A DNA stretch of 64,000 nucleotides from positions 11,222,001 to 11,286,000 of the forward strand of contig NC_045130.1 in assembly GCF_007655135.1 (NCBI RefSeq), read 5' to 3'. Each line of letters begins with the position of its first letter. Position 1 is the stretch's first letter. The notes beneath the pieces were generated by a model. It searched no databases. It worked only from the letters and a program-made list of their open reading frames with translations, and was not told the origin of the DNA. The position numbers were made by a program, and so were the translations under genes. This stretch comes from Punica granatum (taxonomy: Eukaryota > Streptophyta > Magnoliopsida > Myrtales > Lythraceae). Shown one piece after another: positions 35,945 through 48,670 of this stretch.

Positions 35945-38900
35945 ATGGTAGTTACCATGGCAGGGAGCACTTCTAGTACTTTCTGTTTGCGATCCGTCCT
36001 TGATAAGGACAAACTGTCAGGGAATAATTTCCTTGGTTGGTATCGAAACTTGAGAATTGTTCTCACCCAAGAAAAGAAGGTATATGTCTTAGAGCAACCT
36101 CTTCTTGCGCCACCGCCTGACGATGCCCCCCAAGCTGAGAAAGATGCTTATAGTAAGCATCATGATGATGCCGTAAACGTCGGATGTCTCATGTTAGTCA
36201 CCATGGACTCGGAGCTTCAGAAGCAACACGAGAACATGAAGGCGTACGATATGATCGTGCATCTCAGGCAGCTCTATCAAGAGCAGGCCCGACATGAGAG
36301 ATTCGAGATCTCTAAAGCACTTTTTCAAGCAAGGTTGACTGAGGGTAGCCCGGTGGGTCTTCATGTACTCAAGATGATTGGGTACGTTGAGACTCTGGGA
36401 AGACTGAGATTTCCTCTTGGTCAAGAGTTGGCCACAGATTTAGTCCTACAGTCGCTGCCCAGCAGTTATAGTCAGTTCATTATGAGCTATAATATGAATG
36501 ACTACAATAAACCATTGCCTGAACTGCTTAGCATGTTGAGAACAGCTGAGCATGATATCAGCAAGGGGACGTCCGTTCTAATGGTCCAAGGGACCAAAAG
36601 AAAGGGCAAGAGCAAGAGTAAAGGCAAGAAGGCTAAAGGTGCATCCAATTTTGACTTGGGTGCGTTGAAGCCTAAAGCCAAGGTGGCGAAGAATGATTAC
36701 TGCTTCCATTGTGGCAACACTGGACATTGGAAGCGGAATTGTAAGATATACCTGGAAGAGTTGAAGAAGAAGAAGGGAAGTGAGACTTCCACTTCAGGTA
36801 TCCATGTTATAGAGATTAATGTATCTACTACTTCTACATCTTGGGTATTAGATACCGGATGTGGTGCTCATATTTGTGGAAATATGCAGGACCTAAAGGA
36901 CAGTAGATCGTTGACAAAGGGCGAGGTGGACCTACGAGTTGGAAATGGAGCAAGAGTTGCTACATTAACTGTAGGGACTTATCACCTAGTTTTACCTACT
37001 GGGCTTGTATTAGATCTTAACGACTGTTATTATGTACCTGCTATTAGTAGAAACATAATATCTGTTTCTTGTTTGGACAAGAAGGGATTTTGTTTCACTA
37101 TAAAGAACAAGTGTTGTTCTATGTACATGAATGATGTATATTATGGCAGTGCACATTTAAGTAATGGTCTGTATGTTCTTGATCTAGATACGCCTATTTA
37201 TAATGTGGAAACCAAACGGCTCAAATCTAATGATTCGAACCCGACTTACCTCTGGCATTGTCGTTTAGGCCATATTAGCGAGAATCGCATCTCTAGACTC
37301 CATAAGGATGGATTACTGGACTCGTTTGATTTAAAATCGATCGAGACATGCGAACCTTGCTTAATGGGGAAAATGACTAAGGCCCCTTTTACCGGAAAAG
37401 GTGAGCGAGCTAGTGATCTTTTGGCTCTCATACATACCGATGTATGTGGACCAGTGAACAAGCTTGCTAGAGGTGGGTATCTCTACTTTATTACATTTAC
37501 TGATGATTTCAGTAGATTTGGATATGTGTTTTTGATGAAACACAAATCTGAATCCTTTGAAAAGTTTAAAGAATTTAAGAATGAAGTGGAGAATCAGTTG
37601 GGTAAGAGCATTAAAGTTCTTCGATCAGATCGAGGAGGTGAATATTTGAGCTATGAGTTCGCTGACTATCTTAAACAGTGTGGGATTTTATCTCAACTGA
37701 CTCCACCTGGAACACCACAATGGAATGGTGTAGCTGAGAGGAGGAATCGAACTTTATTAGATATGGTTCGATCTTTGATGAGTCATGCAAACTTACCTGA
37801 CTCCTTCTAGGGATATGCTCTACAGACAGCTGCTCTCATATTAAACAATGCTCCGTCGAAATCAGTTGAAAGGACACCATATGAGATGTGGTATGGGAAG
37901 CGTCCCAAGATGTCTTTTCTAAAGATATGGGGTTGCGAAGCTTATGTGAAGAGATTATCTTCGGATAAGCTTGGCCCTAAATCGGACAAATGTTACTTTG
38001 TGGGGTATCCTAAGGAAACTCGAGGATACTATTTCTATAATCCCATCGAGGGCAAAGTGTTTGTCGCTCGAACTGCGGTATTCCTTGAGAAAGAGTTTCT
38101 CTTCAAAGGAACTAGTGGGAGGAAATTAGAACTTGGGGAAGTTCTACCACAAAATGACATTGACCAATCGACGGGCAATGTTGCAGAACAAGTATCACAA
38201 GTTTTTGTGGCACAATCTTCTACACAGGTGACACAGGAGCCTCGTAGGTCTAGTAGGATACGTCATGAGCCCGAGAGATATGGATTTCTCGTGACTCAAG
38301 ACAATGACGTATTGCTCATAGATAATGATGAGCCTACAACCTATGCGGAAGCCGTAATAGGCTATGACTCTGAGAAATGGCTGGTGGCCATGAGATCTGA
38401 GATAGAGTCCATGTACACTAACCAAGTATGGACTTTGGTTGATCCACCTGAAGGGGCAAAACCCATTGGGTGTAAGTGGGTCTTCAAGAAGAAGATTGAC
38501 ATGGACGGTAATGTGATTACCTTTAAGGGCCGACTTGTGGCAAAAGGTTTCAGACAAGTTCATGGTGTTGACTATGACGAAACCTTTTCCCCGGTAGCTA
38601 TGCTTAAATCCATCAGGATCTTGCTTGCAATTGCAGCTTATTATGATTATGAGATCTGGCAAATGGATGTCAAAACTGCTTTCCTGAACGGGAATCTCCT
38701 CGAGGATGTGTATATGACGCAACCTGAGGGTTTTGTCGATCCACATAGTGCCAGAAAAGTTTGTAAGCTACAACGGTCTATTTATGGGCTGAAGCAAGCT
38801 TCTAGGAGCTGGAATCTTCGTTTTGATGATGCAATCAAAGAGTTTGGCTTCATCAAGAATGAAGATGAACCCTGTGTTTACAAGAAGGTTAGTGGGAGCA

Positions 38901-39910
38901 TAGTAATCTTCCTGGTGTTATATGTAGATGACATACTTCTGATCGGGAATGACATTCCTTCCTTACAGTCTGTGAAGACTTGGTTGGGAAGGTGTTTCTC
39001 TATGAAGGACTTAGGCGAAGCTACCTACGTGCTAGGTATCAGGATCTATAGAGATAGATCCAGGAGACTGCTTGGCTTAAGTCAGAGTGCATACATAGAT
39101 AAAGTGCTTCGGCGATTTAGCATGCAGGATTCTAAGAAAGGGTCGCTGCCTATGTTACATGGCATAAGCCTTTCGAAGGCTCAGTGTCCTTCTACTCGAG
39201 AAGAGAGGGACCGCATGAATAGGATTCCATATGCGTCAGCTATTGGATCCATCATGTATGCTATGTTATGCACTCGATCAGATGTCTCGTATGCTTTGAG
39301 TATGACGAGTCGATACCAATCAGATCCAGGTGAAAGACACTGGATTGCAGTAAAGAACATCCTTAAGTACTTACGAAGGACTAAGGAGATGTTTTTGGTA
39401 TATGGAAGCGAAGAAGAGCTCGTTGTAAGAGGTTACACCGATGCTAGCTTCCAGACCGATAAGGACGACAGTAGATCGCAGTCAGGGTATGTGTTTTGCC
39501 TGAATGGAGGTGCTGTGAGTTGGAAGAGTTCCAAACAGGAGACAGTAGCCGATTCTACCACAGAGGCCGAGTATATTGCTGCCTCTAACGCTGCAAAAGA
39601 GGCCGTTTGGATCAAGAAGTTCGTGACAGAACTTGTTGTGGTTCCTAGCATCGCAGACCCAGTGGATCTCTATTGTGACAACAATGGAGCCATTGCGCAA
39701 GCTAAGGAACCCAGGTCTCACCAGCGATCCAAACATATACTCAGACGCTTCCATCTCATTCGCGAGATCATCGACAGAGGAGATGTGAAGATATGCAGAA
39801 TACCAACAGATGAGAATCTCGCAGATCCACTTACGAAGCCTCTTGTGCAGCGCAAGCACGAGGCTCACACTAGATCTATTGGCATTAGACAGATGCCAGA
39901 TTGGCTCTAG
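35945..39910 (+). pseudogene. copia gag-pol polyprotein, interrupted by one in-frame stop
   Basis: The frame opens at ATG 35945 (ATG 35957 is an alternative) and stays open to TAG 39908-39910 apart from TAG at 37808-37810. Domains in order: Gag; a CCHC knuckle (CFHCGNTGHWKRNC, about 36700-36741); protease with LDTGCGAHIC (about 36848); integrase with a His/Cys zinc region (about 37255-37370) and the catalytic D-D-E core (TDVCGP, TDDFSR, WNGVAERRNR); reverse transcriptase with KWVFKKKID, QMDVKTAFLNG and the catalytic YVDDILLIG (near 38926); RNase H with GYTDAS, TTEAEYIA and LADPLTKPL. The internal stop lies after the integrase core, so a truncated product would lack the integrase C-terminus, reverse transcriptase and RNase H. 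No frameshift is seen. Confidence 0.95.
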
Positions 39911-39924
39911 TGCAAGTGGGAGAT
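39909..39924 (+). promoter_or_regulatory. Polypurine tract
   Basis: The purine-rich run AAGTGGGAGAT lies directly before the 3' LTR start at 39925. It is the expected primer for plus-strand DNA synthesis. Confidence 0.8.
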
Positions 39925-41589
39925 TGTTGGGAATTGGTGTATGCCCTAGAGGCAATCTATAATCAGTTCTGTAATATGATATCTATTTCATTATATTACG
40001 AGGCATATCTGTTATTGTGTAGATTGCGCTAAATATGATTTTACACAATAATGTCCTTGGAATAGTAGGTTCAATAGGCATCAAGTGTGATTTGATTGTG
40101 AGATCCTATAATTAATGAACATTATTCCTAAATGTCCATAGTCAAAGTATTATCGTTAATTAGGACAACGATAATACGGTTAGACTAGTGTGAGTGTTGA
40201 TTGATGACCAAGTCTCATAGGTCATGGATATGGAGATATCAAATCACACCACATGTATACATTAAGAGTAATGTGTATTGGAATGACCCACCATGAGATT
40301 GCTACATGGGTTGTTACGTGACTGTCATTAGCATATCTCAAAGTGACTATAGTGTAATGGTCCTTTGACTTGAGGTCACCATAGATTCCTACATGTAATG
40401 TCATATACTTTGATACTGTCAAACGCCACTGTAACAGGATGGTTATAAAGACAGTTATTGGGTATACCACAGAGCATGGAGAGGAATGTGAGTGATCAAA
40501 ATAGAATTTGTCCCTCCTACGAAACGGGAGCGATATCTCACGGCCACTTGGTGGTTAAGTCTAAAAGTGTATGCATACCCAAATGAGTCGATATAACGAT
40601 ATCGAGCTCATTTGTTCTGATAGACTTAACCGGTAAACCAAGAAAGAGAAATATTGAGCCATACAAGGATGTCATCGACCATGCCTTGGGCTCAATAGAG
40701 ATATAGGGGACAATGGATTATATTACACGGTAATATAGGTCACGAGGTTCGTCGAGAAATTGACTTTCCGATTACTTGAGTAACGGTGATGCATTGCTAG
40801 ATGCCGCTCACTGTTTGTAATATTGAAATAGAGATTTTGATATTACTATCAACGTAATTGGGAACCTACAGGGTCACACACTACGACTAAATTGACGAGA
40901 TATTTTGAAACAAATAAAATCGTCTAATAGAGATTAGATGATTTAGGATGTGACTAATTAATCGGATATTTAATGAGATTAAATTTGTCGATTAATTAGA
41001 CCCGATTTATTAGATTAAATGGACTAAATTGATGCACGATTAATGCGGTGACACATGGGCCAATGGTTTAATGACATTTACTTGGACACATGTCACTTGG
41101 AGCCTTGATTTTCCTTGTCCCACATCGGCTAGAATTGATTTTCTTCCTTCCCCTGTTGCTTATAAAAAAGGGGGCAGATCACATATTATATATATATATG
41201 CTTATATATAAAAGCGCACACATATTATATATATATATGCTAATATATATATGTACGTGCATATATGTGTGCATATAAAATATATATAATTTGGGTTGAA
41301 TTGTTCAACTCAAATTAGGTCCATTAGTCTTAAAAATTTCGGGTGTTGCATCGGTGTTTCTTTCGAGTGTTGATCGCTAGCACCGCCGATCTCGAAGACT
41401 CGTCGACAAAGTCGGTGTGGACACCGGTAGAGGCGTCACGCGTGGGACGCTTGGTCGACAATTTTAAATATTCCAGGTACGCTTTTATTTACTCTTATTC
41501 TTCTAGTAGGTCTTGGAATTAGTTTCACGGGTAGGAAATTTTGAATTTCTGTTCCTTTTTCGCTTCCGTTGCGCCCCGTGGAACTAGCA
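39925..41589 (+). repeat. 3' LTR of the copia element
   Basis: This is a near-identical copy of the 5' LTR (1665 against 1668 bp). The 3-bp length difference is fully explained by one fewer A after the TATA box, +2 in the first TA tract and -4 in the second. It is followed directly by the target copy ACATT. Confidence 0.96.
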
Positions 41590-41594
41590 ACATT

Positions 41595-44494
41595 GTCTTG
41601 ACTTGCACTGTTTCGCAAGTAAAATGTTTATAGAGCACTGACTTTGATAAAATAATTTGATGCATAAATCCATTTAAGGCCTATTTGGTTGACCCTAGAA
41701 ATCCACAAGATTAAATTAGTGAAAATATGACTCCGTGTCATCGTGACACACTATATTAGTAGATGGAGGTGGTTAGCCGACTAATAATGGCGGGCAATAG
41801 TATGCAATTTTTTTTTCTCTTTCGGATTAATTGCCCCACCTAATATTCAGAAATTTTAATCCAGATTTAAGCTTAATTAGTCCATTAATAGATAAAACTC
41901 TCTTAATCGTGAATATATATATATATTCATATAAGACTCCAATTCAATATTTTACTAAAAAAAAGGGGTGACTTACTATCTAAATTATCCCATGTTGGCC
42001 AATGATGTGCAATTTACATCAGTCAAATCTTGATTTTTCTTTTTCTATTGATACATAAATTTGACGGACTTCATTCCCACAAATATGATAAGTGAACTTA
42101 TATTGCGATTGTTCACCTGTAATGGGGCAGTGCAATGTTGTTACTCCTCTGGAATTTTTATTTTTATTTTTTTTTCTAGGCAGAAAGTGAATAGGGTTTG
42201 GATTAGTGGGTTGGTGGTCTCGACAGTTTTGGCAGATTCACAAGCTGTGCAAATTTGCAATGTGTTCCGTCTTCTATGAAGATTTGCAGAATCAGATTCA
42301 CAAGCTGCTCTTGTTTCCTAGCTTGTTTTGTGACTGTTCAATAGGCTCGTTACATATTGAATCCAGACTATACATATATGGTCGTCGTACGTACAACGCT
42401 TCTTTTGCGAAAATCAATTTAGATCAGGGAGCTGTCGGGGACGGGAGTGACCATTCACCACTAACCGAAGAGAAGAAGATCAGAGATTATTCTCGGGAAG
42501 TTCTGCTGGTCCAGAGTGTGCTATGATTGGAATTAGGAGGAATGGTTTTCCCCTATATGAACTTGGATTTTGCCTTATGATCTGGGACTTCTTATTTTGG
42601 GATACAATCATTTAGTTATTCGATGAACGGACCGTGATTGTTGAACAATATAACACTTATGGCATCGACATTGATTTCTGAATCAGCTACGTACATTATT
42701 TGAAAGAGTGAATACCAACATCTTTCAAATCATAAAAAATTTTAAAAACACTAATAAGTGATTAATTTCTTGGTAGGTCTAGCTATAAGCTACTAATTAA
42801 AGAGAGGCATTAATTGAATTGAATCAAATTATATTTCACAATGCGCGCGATCTCTCAAATCTGAGCGAGACTTTCTACTGAGCTTCCTCATCATTCATTA
42901 ATTGGACAATACAATAACATACGAACATCGCACGTGCCCAGAAACTGCAGTCCAAATATTTGCTGATTTCAATGAGTCAGTCAGAGAGAAATTGCACGTG
43001 CGTAACTTCATACCAAAGAGTCTTCTGCATTTCAATATATATCAATCAAGACACAGCCTTCTCTTCTCCTTAATTGCCGTCCATTATATTTACATTACGG
43101 TCCCACCCGACCTCTCTCTTCGTACAGCCGATCGACCTCAGCCGAGAAAAGATTTTTAGTGTACATATACATGGACTAAGTCGTTAGGAGTGTATCTCTA
43201 AGACTATAAAAAGGTCTGTGAGTCTGAGAAAAAAAGGGGATATTATTGATCTCGAATTGTAATAATAAGTGATCATAAACTAAATGACTTTGTCGTGAAT
43301 AGACTTTCTGACAATTTCTTACTTCCACTTCTATACTACGTTCTGGTCCATGCGCATTCGCTATGACGGAAAGAAAAGGCCTATAAAGGGCAAAACAAGC
43401 CATTCATTAATAAGGGCAGTACTAAAACTCATTTCAATTATATGTTCAATTATATGTTCATTGGGATCAATCAATGTCATACTTGGTAAGGGCAGTGGCT
43501 ATTGAATTCTTTTATTTATGACCTTTCTTCTACACACACCACACCCGACAAGTGTCGGCGGGCTTTGGTTGAAGGGTCTAAAATTGGTGAATCTGTACGT
43601 ACACTGACTATTAAATTAAAAAATAAAAAATAAAAAAAACGCTGAGCTGTTTTGTCTGTACTTTCAGTACAATGGAGTGCTAGGAGGGAGGCAGCCGAAT
43701 CTGATTTTATATATTTGTTATCTTCATTTATATATATATTAATATTTTTGTTCTCTTCATCATTTATATATATTAATATTGTGACCATCATCACCATCAT
43801 CTTTGCCTCGGTTCCACCGTCCTTCCGAATTGTATATTCACTTCCACCAGCTACATGTCCCCTCCGAGCCCCAACACTCAAATTTGCGACCATATCGGAA
43901 TCTTCCAAGGAAAATTCTACGTTTCTTCCTTCGACATTTTATTAGTAGTCGGATAACATATAATGTTTATTGCATAATAGCCTTCAATTTACATGTTTAT
44001 GAGATGATGATGATGATGATGATGATATTAATTATATGTAAATTCGACTAGTAAAGATGAGGATAGAATGTCGGTTATAATCTTGATCAGTGCCATTGTA
44101 GTCTGATGAATTTTCATTTTTATAGGTATGATAGTTAATTTATGATACACTCAGTGAAAGTTTACCATGATTCTTTACATCTCAATTCATGCTTCATGGA
44201 ATTGTAATGGAGGAAAACTTTAAGCAATTTTCCATGTGGAGTATATCAAGAACTGAAAGTATATATGATTCTACATTTGAACAATATATGTGTTTGAATC
44301 TTGTCAAACCATCATGTTTCAAATCAAAAAGGATATCAAAGGATGATTAAAGACATAAAAATAAGACTAACCTGGGTCCCCTAGAAAAGACAAGAGGCTC
44401 CATCACAATGATTAATTAACTAATTAATTAAATTAATTAGTCCCTCTCTAACAACAAGCCCTCCATCTCTCTCAGTCACTGATTGAGCCATTGA
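41595..44494. other. Intergenic, AT-rich
   Basis: No gene is supported. Short open frames at about 42061-42526 and 43516-43945 lack recognisable domains. A GAT-repeat microsatellite lies at about 44003-44026 and TA-rich runs near 41915 and 43730. The last part leads into the cyclin promoter, with an ATTAATTAA-rich block at about 44411-44440 and a CT-rich leader. Confidence 0.6.
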
Positions 44495-44502
44495 TAAATA
44501 GT
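44495..44502 (+). promoter_or_regulatory. TATA-like box of the cyclin gene
   Basis: GATAAATA lies about 125 bp before the ATG at 44628 and is followed by a C/T-rich leader, a spacing typical of plant core promoters. This is inferred from position and composition only. Confidence 0.45.
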
Positions 44503-44627
44503 CCACTCTCCTACCCTTCACTTTCATTAGAACTCTGTCCCTCTCTCCATCTTTTTCCCTTCACTTGACAATCAAAACCAACAGCCGCTTTGCTTAAAAA
44601 CTCTCCCCCTTCCATCAAGAATTAGAA

Positions 44628-45505
44628 ATGACTTCTTGTTCTTCTTCTGGGCACACTATGATGATTTCTCCGGGAAAGCTCCGGTCCGACCTCTACTCGT
44701 CGCCCTCGTACCAAGACTCCACCGACTCCGAAACCCCGCTTGTGATCTCAGTCCTATCTTCCCTTATTGAACGGACCATGTCACGCAATGAGCGGATTGC
44801 CAGGAATTGCTCATGGACTGGAGGTGACAGGGCTCGGATGGTCTTCGACTGCTCGGAGAGGCCCGACATGACTATCCAGTCTTACCTCGAGCGCATCTCC
44901 CGGTACACCAGGGCTGGCCCGTCGGTATATGTGATCGCATACGTGTACATCGACCGCTTCTGCCAGGCCAACCCGGGATTCCGGATCACTTTGAGGAACG
45001 TGCACCGGCTTCTCATCACGACAATCATGGTGGCCTCCAAATATGTAGAAGACTTGTAAGTTTTCAGGTCCTCACTACTCATCACCCACATTATTCGAAA
45101 CTCACGAACCCAGTCAAGAACGGGCACAGGCAAAGATAGAGATACCGCCATTTTGGCTACAGATTTGAAATCCAATATAATGTCCTAACTAATATATATG
45201 TGTTCTTGGATGGGAACAGGAATTACAGGAACTCGTACTATGCGAGAGTAGGGGGATTGAGGACGGAGGAGATGAACAGGCTGGAGATGGAGTTTCTGTT
45301 CCTGATGGGGTTCAAGCTGCACGTGAACGTGAGCGTGTTCGAGAGCTACTGCTCCCATTTGGAGAGAGAAGTCGGCATCGGCGGAGGCTACCACATCGAG
45401 AGAGCTCTCAGATGTGCAGAGGAAATCAAGGCCAGGCAATGGCAGACACAAGAACGAAGATATCATCCCCACCATCCTCACGTCATTGCTCGGATTACAC
45501 TATGA
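44628..45505 (+). CDS. CYCU2: U-type (P-type) cyclin, CYCU2-like
   Basis: Exons 44628-45055 and 45220-45505 join in frame through a GT-AG intron (TTGTAAGT donor, GGAACAG acceptor) to encode 237 residues ending in TGA. The PHO80-like cyclin fold is clear: ETPLVISVLSSLIERTMSRNER near the N-terminus, then SYLERISRYTRAGPSVYVIAYVYIDRFC, RLLITTIMVASKYVEDLNYRNSYYARVGGL across the exon junction, and MNRLEMEFLFLMGFKLHVNVSVFESYC. The intron position inside ...EDL|NYRN is that of plant U-type cyclins. These small cyclins pair with A-type CDKs and are linked to division and phosphate or sugar signalling. Length (about 200-240) and motifs fit CYCU2; the exact paralogue is inference. ATG 44628 is the first in-frame ATG after the leader. 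Confidence 0.93.
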
Positions 45506-48500
45506 AACGAATGAATCAGGCGGGGGGGGATCACAATCATTATATATCTGTGTCCTTACTGGGCAGTTTGAGGAAATTAAGGTTCGATGCAACTGGGTGT
45601 ACAGGTTCTGTTCTTATGTATAATAGCACATATGCACGCATGGCCAATTAATTAAGCGCTTTCTTGGATTTTGAGGGAACTAGCTAGGAATTTCGAGGGT
45701 TATACTTATTTGCGTCCTAATTGGAGCCTCCGACTGATTTCGTCCTGGTTTTATACCGAATCACTTTCCCAGTATCGATTTTTAAGTATGAAGACGTGGA
45801 AGAACATTTTATCCCTTCCCACGAGGATATCGGTCCAGTCTTGTGTTTCAGCGGTAAACTGAATTGAAAGAATTTTACTTCCAATTACAAGAAGTTCAAA
45901 ATGCACTTAAAGCATATTATATTTGCAGCTGGTGTCAATCCAATGCCCGAACAGAATTAGTATCAATCACCATGTTGATATCCATGATCTGAAGATTTTT
46001 GAATATCACTAATCGGTCTTGAGTTTCAGAATCAGGGAGAGATATTATAACAAGTTGAACACCAGAGAAAATAGTTGGAATAAAATCTCTCGAGACAAAA
46101 CACTGTTCATCATTGAATCAAAGTTGTACGGTAATGGCATGACGGGTTGTCAATTGATTGTTGGTTAAGATTTGAGTCGTTCAGAAGTGAGGCCACATAA
46201 GAAACAAAACAAAAGGAAAATTTATCATGACCTCGTGTCACATTACACACGGCTATCACGGTCATCCATCCGCGGGATTCACACAAGTCTCACATGTAAT
46301 GGACGGTTGTGATCCCGGTGTCAGGTGTCATAGGGTCTTGCTAGACCCACCACAAAACGAAATACATAATCATGCGTTGCACGTACACGGATCTCTTAGC
46401 CGAGGAAGTGCAATCGTTTCCTATTATTGAAGGTACATCGTGTCCGGCCAAGTTCAAGATTTTTTTTTTGTGAGATTGACCATATATTGAACGTGCAGGT
46501 AGAAGGATGAAGATTCTGACTTTAAGAAATAATTACTTCCGAATAATGAAATAGTCACGATCTCTAGAATTTAAAGTTTATCACAATTTCTAGCGAGATC
46601 CTTCCGGACATGCTATTTATTGCACATCAAACTCATATCCTTCTATGTCCTGCTTGCACTGCTCGTACCTCTGAGTTGGACTTATTTTATCTCACATCTA
46701 TTTGTCTTAAATTTGCAGTTTCTATTTGTATGACGAATAACTTCATTTGAGAAAGAATGAAGTGTAATGGTATATATTTTCTATTGATAAATAAGAAATT
46801 CCTGAGTTTTGATTCTTATTAATAAAATATGTCTCTTTATTTAAATTTGATTATATTAAGCTCGTGAGTCTTTATTGTAATGAAAAAAAAAGATCATTTT
46901 ATCTTGTTGTGAATGAATTTTTAAACCTAACTGTAGCTGTGATCTTACTGTCATCTAACGAGGAGAAGTCACGAGTCTTCCATTCGATTCGTGGTTGATT
47001 GACATCCTTTCCTCCGGAAATCAAGTCTTCCATCACTTAACTCCTAAATATTTTAATTAAAATAATACTAATCACCTCCAAAAGGAATATTATAATTAAG
47101 ATATGGCTTTATATGCACAAATAACTAAGACATTGATTATTTGGTCAAGCACAACATTCAATTTTCAAACCCTTCAAAAAGGCCGCTCCCAATTTTTTTT
47201 TTTCATCGGAAAAAAAAGCGCAGTGCGATAGCGTACATCTTAATCTATCGATTAATAAATTATATATTTAATTCTTGTAATATAATTATATATTTGTGTT
47301 CATTTATTAATTATTAAAATTTTTCTTTTATTGTACGAGATCAATGAATCTCGTTTGTTAGGGACAAAATTTGTTTTGTCTAATAATTATGACCTCCTTC
47401 TCTCCTTTCCTCTCATGGTAATAACAGCAATAACTAGTCTTTTACCCGATGATAGATTATTCTCTTTTTTACTTTTTATCTGAGAGCTTTATTTACATAA
47501 TAAAATTAGTAAGATAAATATCTTTTGTCATTCAATTAAGGATACATGTAAACAAATCTTTATAAATTTTATACTGATACACAAATTCTTTATATTTAAT
47601 ACTTAACGCCATGGCCCAAAAAAGAAAAAAGAAAACTTAAACTCTATTATCCAACTCAAGTTATATAATTTAAGTCACTAATTTGAAAAAAGAATGAGAA
47701 ATTCGAAAATTTTTCAATTTTATTCAGTTACTGTAGGTTGCCTTTTAATACTACCGGTGTTGTTTGATCCTCCATAGTCGATACAGTGAATACATGGTCA
47801 ATCATTCTTTTATAAAATTCTAGTCGGATATTTATTCAACCCTCCTCTCCCAATATCAATTAGTTCATATGAGGTTCACTTAGCCAGATCACTCAGATTA
47901 AAGGCCATTGGGTTGCTAGGTACGAGATTCCCGAATTAGGCTGGACCGATATCCAACCTATGACGGAAGAGGGAGAGGAGAAGAATTTACAACAAGTCTT
48001 ATTATATGTAATGATTTTATTATTCTTGTTATTGCAACTATATTTTACCTGTGATTACATATTATGTATTGTGTTATAAATTAACGAATTTATTATTGAT
48101 AGAGGTTATTCTTTTTAGCAATTTTATATTTATATTTATAAATTATATACATTAATGTAGGCAAATGAAAGGTCGATCAACTGGATGTTCTCAGCATTGT
48201 CGAAATGCTGATATGACATACTGCTGTAAAACGAATATAGAGACTTCTCGTGACATGATATCAAGGATAAATTTGCCATAGTAAGAAGCACTTCTTTACA
48301 CGAATAATCAGTTACTATAAATTGATTAACTCTTTATTTATAACTCTTTCATAATAGACATCGTTTGATGTATTGTGTTGAGTAATATGATAATCATAAT
48401 TATAGCTTGCCAAATTTTATTTCTACTTTTATAACCGCGCATTGAGCGAGCGGATGTATGGAGCAAAAGAAATACAATAATAAAGAGAGAGTTCCAATAG

Positions 48501-48621
48501 AGGAAATCGTAACAGATTTAACAATTCGTGCAGAGCATATTGAAAGTCACGACATGCAAAGGTTGACCTTGTTAGTTTAATTAATTTACGTTATTCAATG
48601 AAACTAGCATATACTCTGATT

Positions 48622-48637
48622 AATATATATCTATATA

Positions 48638-48670
<33 letters not shown>
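48622..48670. repeat. TA run followed by ATGT microsatellite
   Basis: A short TA run passes into about six copies of ATGT (about 48644-48670). It is a simple-sequence repeat with no coding content. Confidence 0.9.

Larger units (their letters stand above)
33588..41589 (+). mobile_element. Complete Ty1-copia LTR retrotransposon
   Basis: The element is 8002 bp: 5' LTR, initiator-Met primer site, leader, a gag-pol frame in copia order (integrase before reverse transcriptase), purine-rich tract, 3' LTR. The pentamer ACATT occurs directly outside both ends (33583-33587 and 41590-41594), a perfect target duplication. The LTRs are 1668 and 1665 bp and by eye differ by two substitutions (G/A near 34800, equivalent to 41138; G/A near 35041, equivalent to 41373) plus one A-run and two TA-run length changes. 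Insertion is therefore recent. One nonsense codon at 37808-37810 suggests this copy cannot make full Pol by itself. Confidence 0.97.

Noticed and set aside
38195..38746. 183-codon minus-strand open frame
   Set aside because: It lies opposite the reverse transcriptase coding sequence and has no domain of its own; a shadow of the plus-strand frame.
35933..39910. Two separate copia genes split at 37810
   Set aside because: Both parts are in the same frame and belong to one polyprotein; the gap is a single nonsense codon.
42233..42307. CAGATTCACAAGCTG occurring twice, 60 bp apart
   Set aside because: Only 15 bases match and the flanks differ; could be chance or an old tandem duplication, too short to call.
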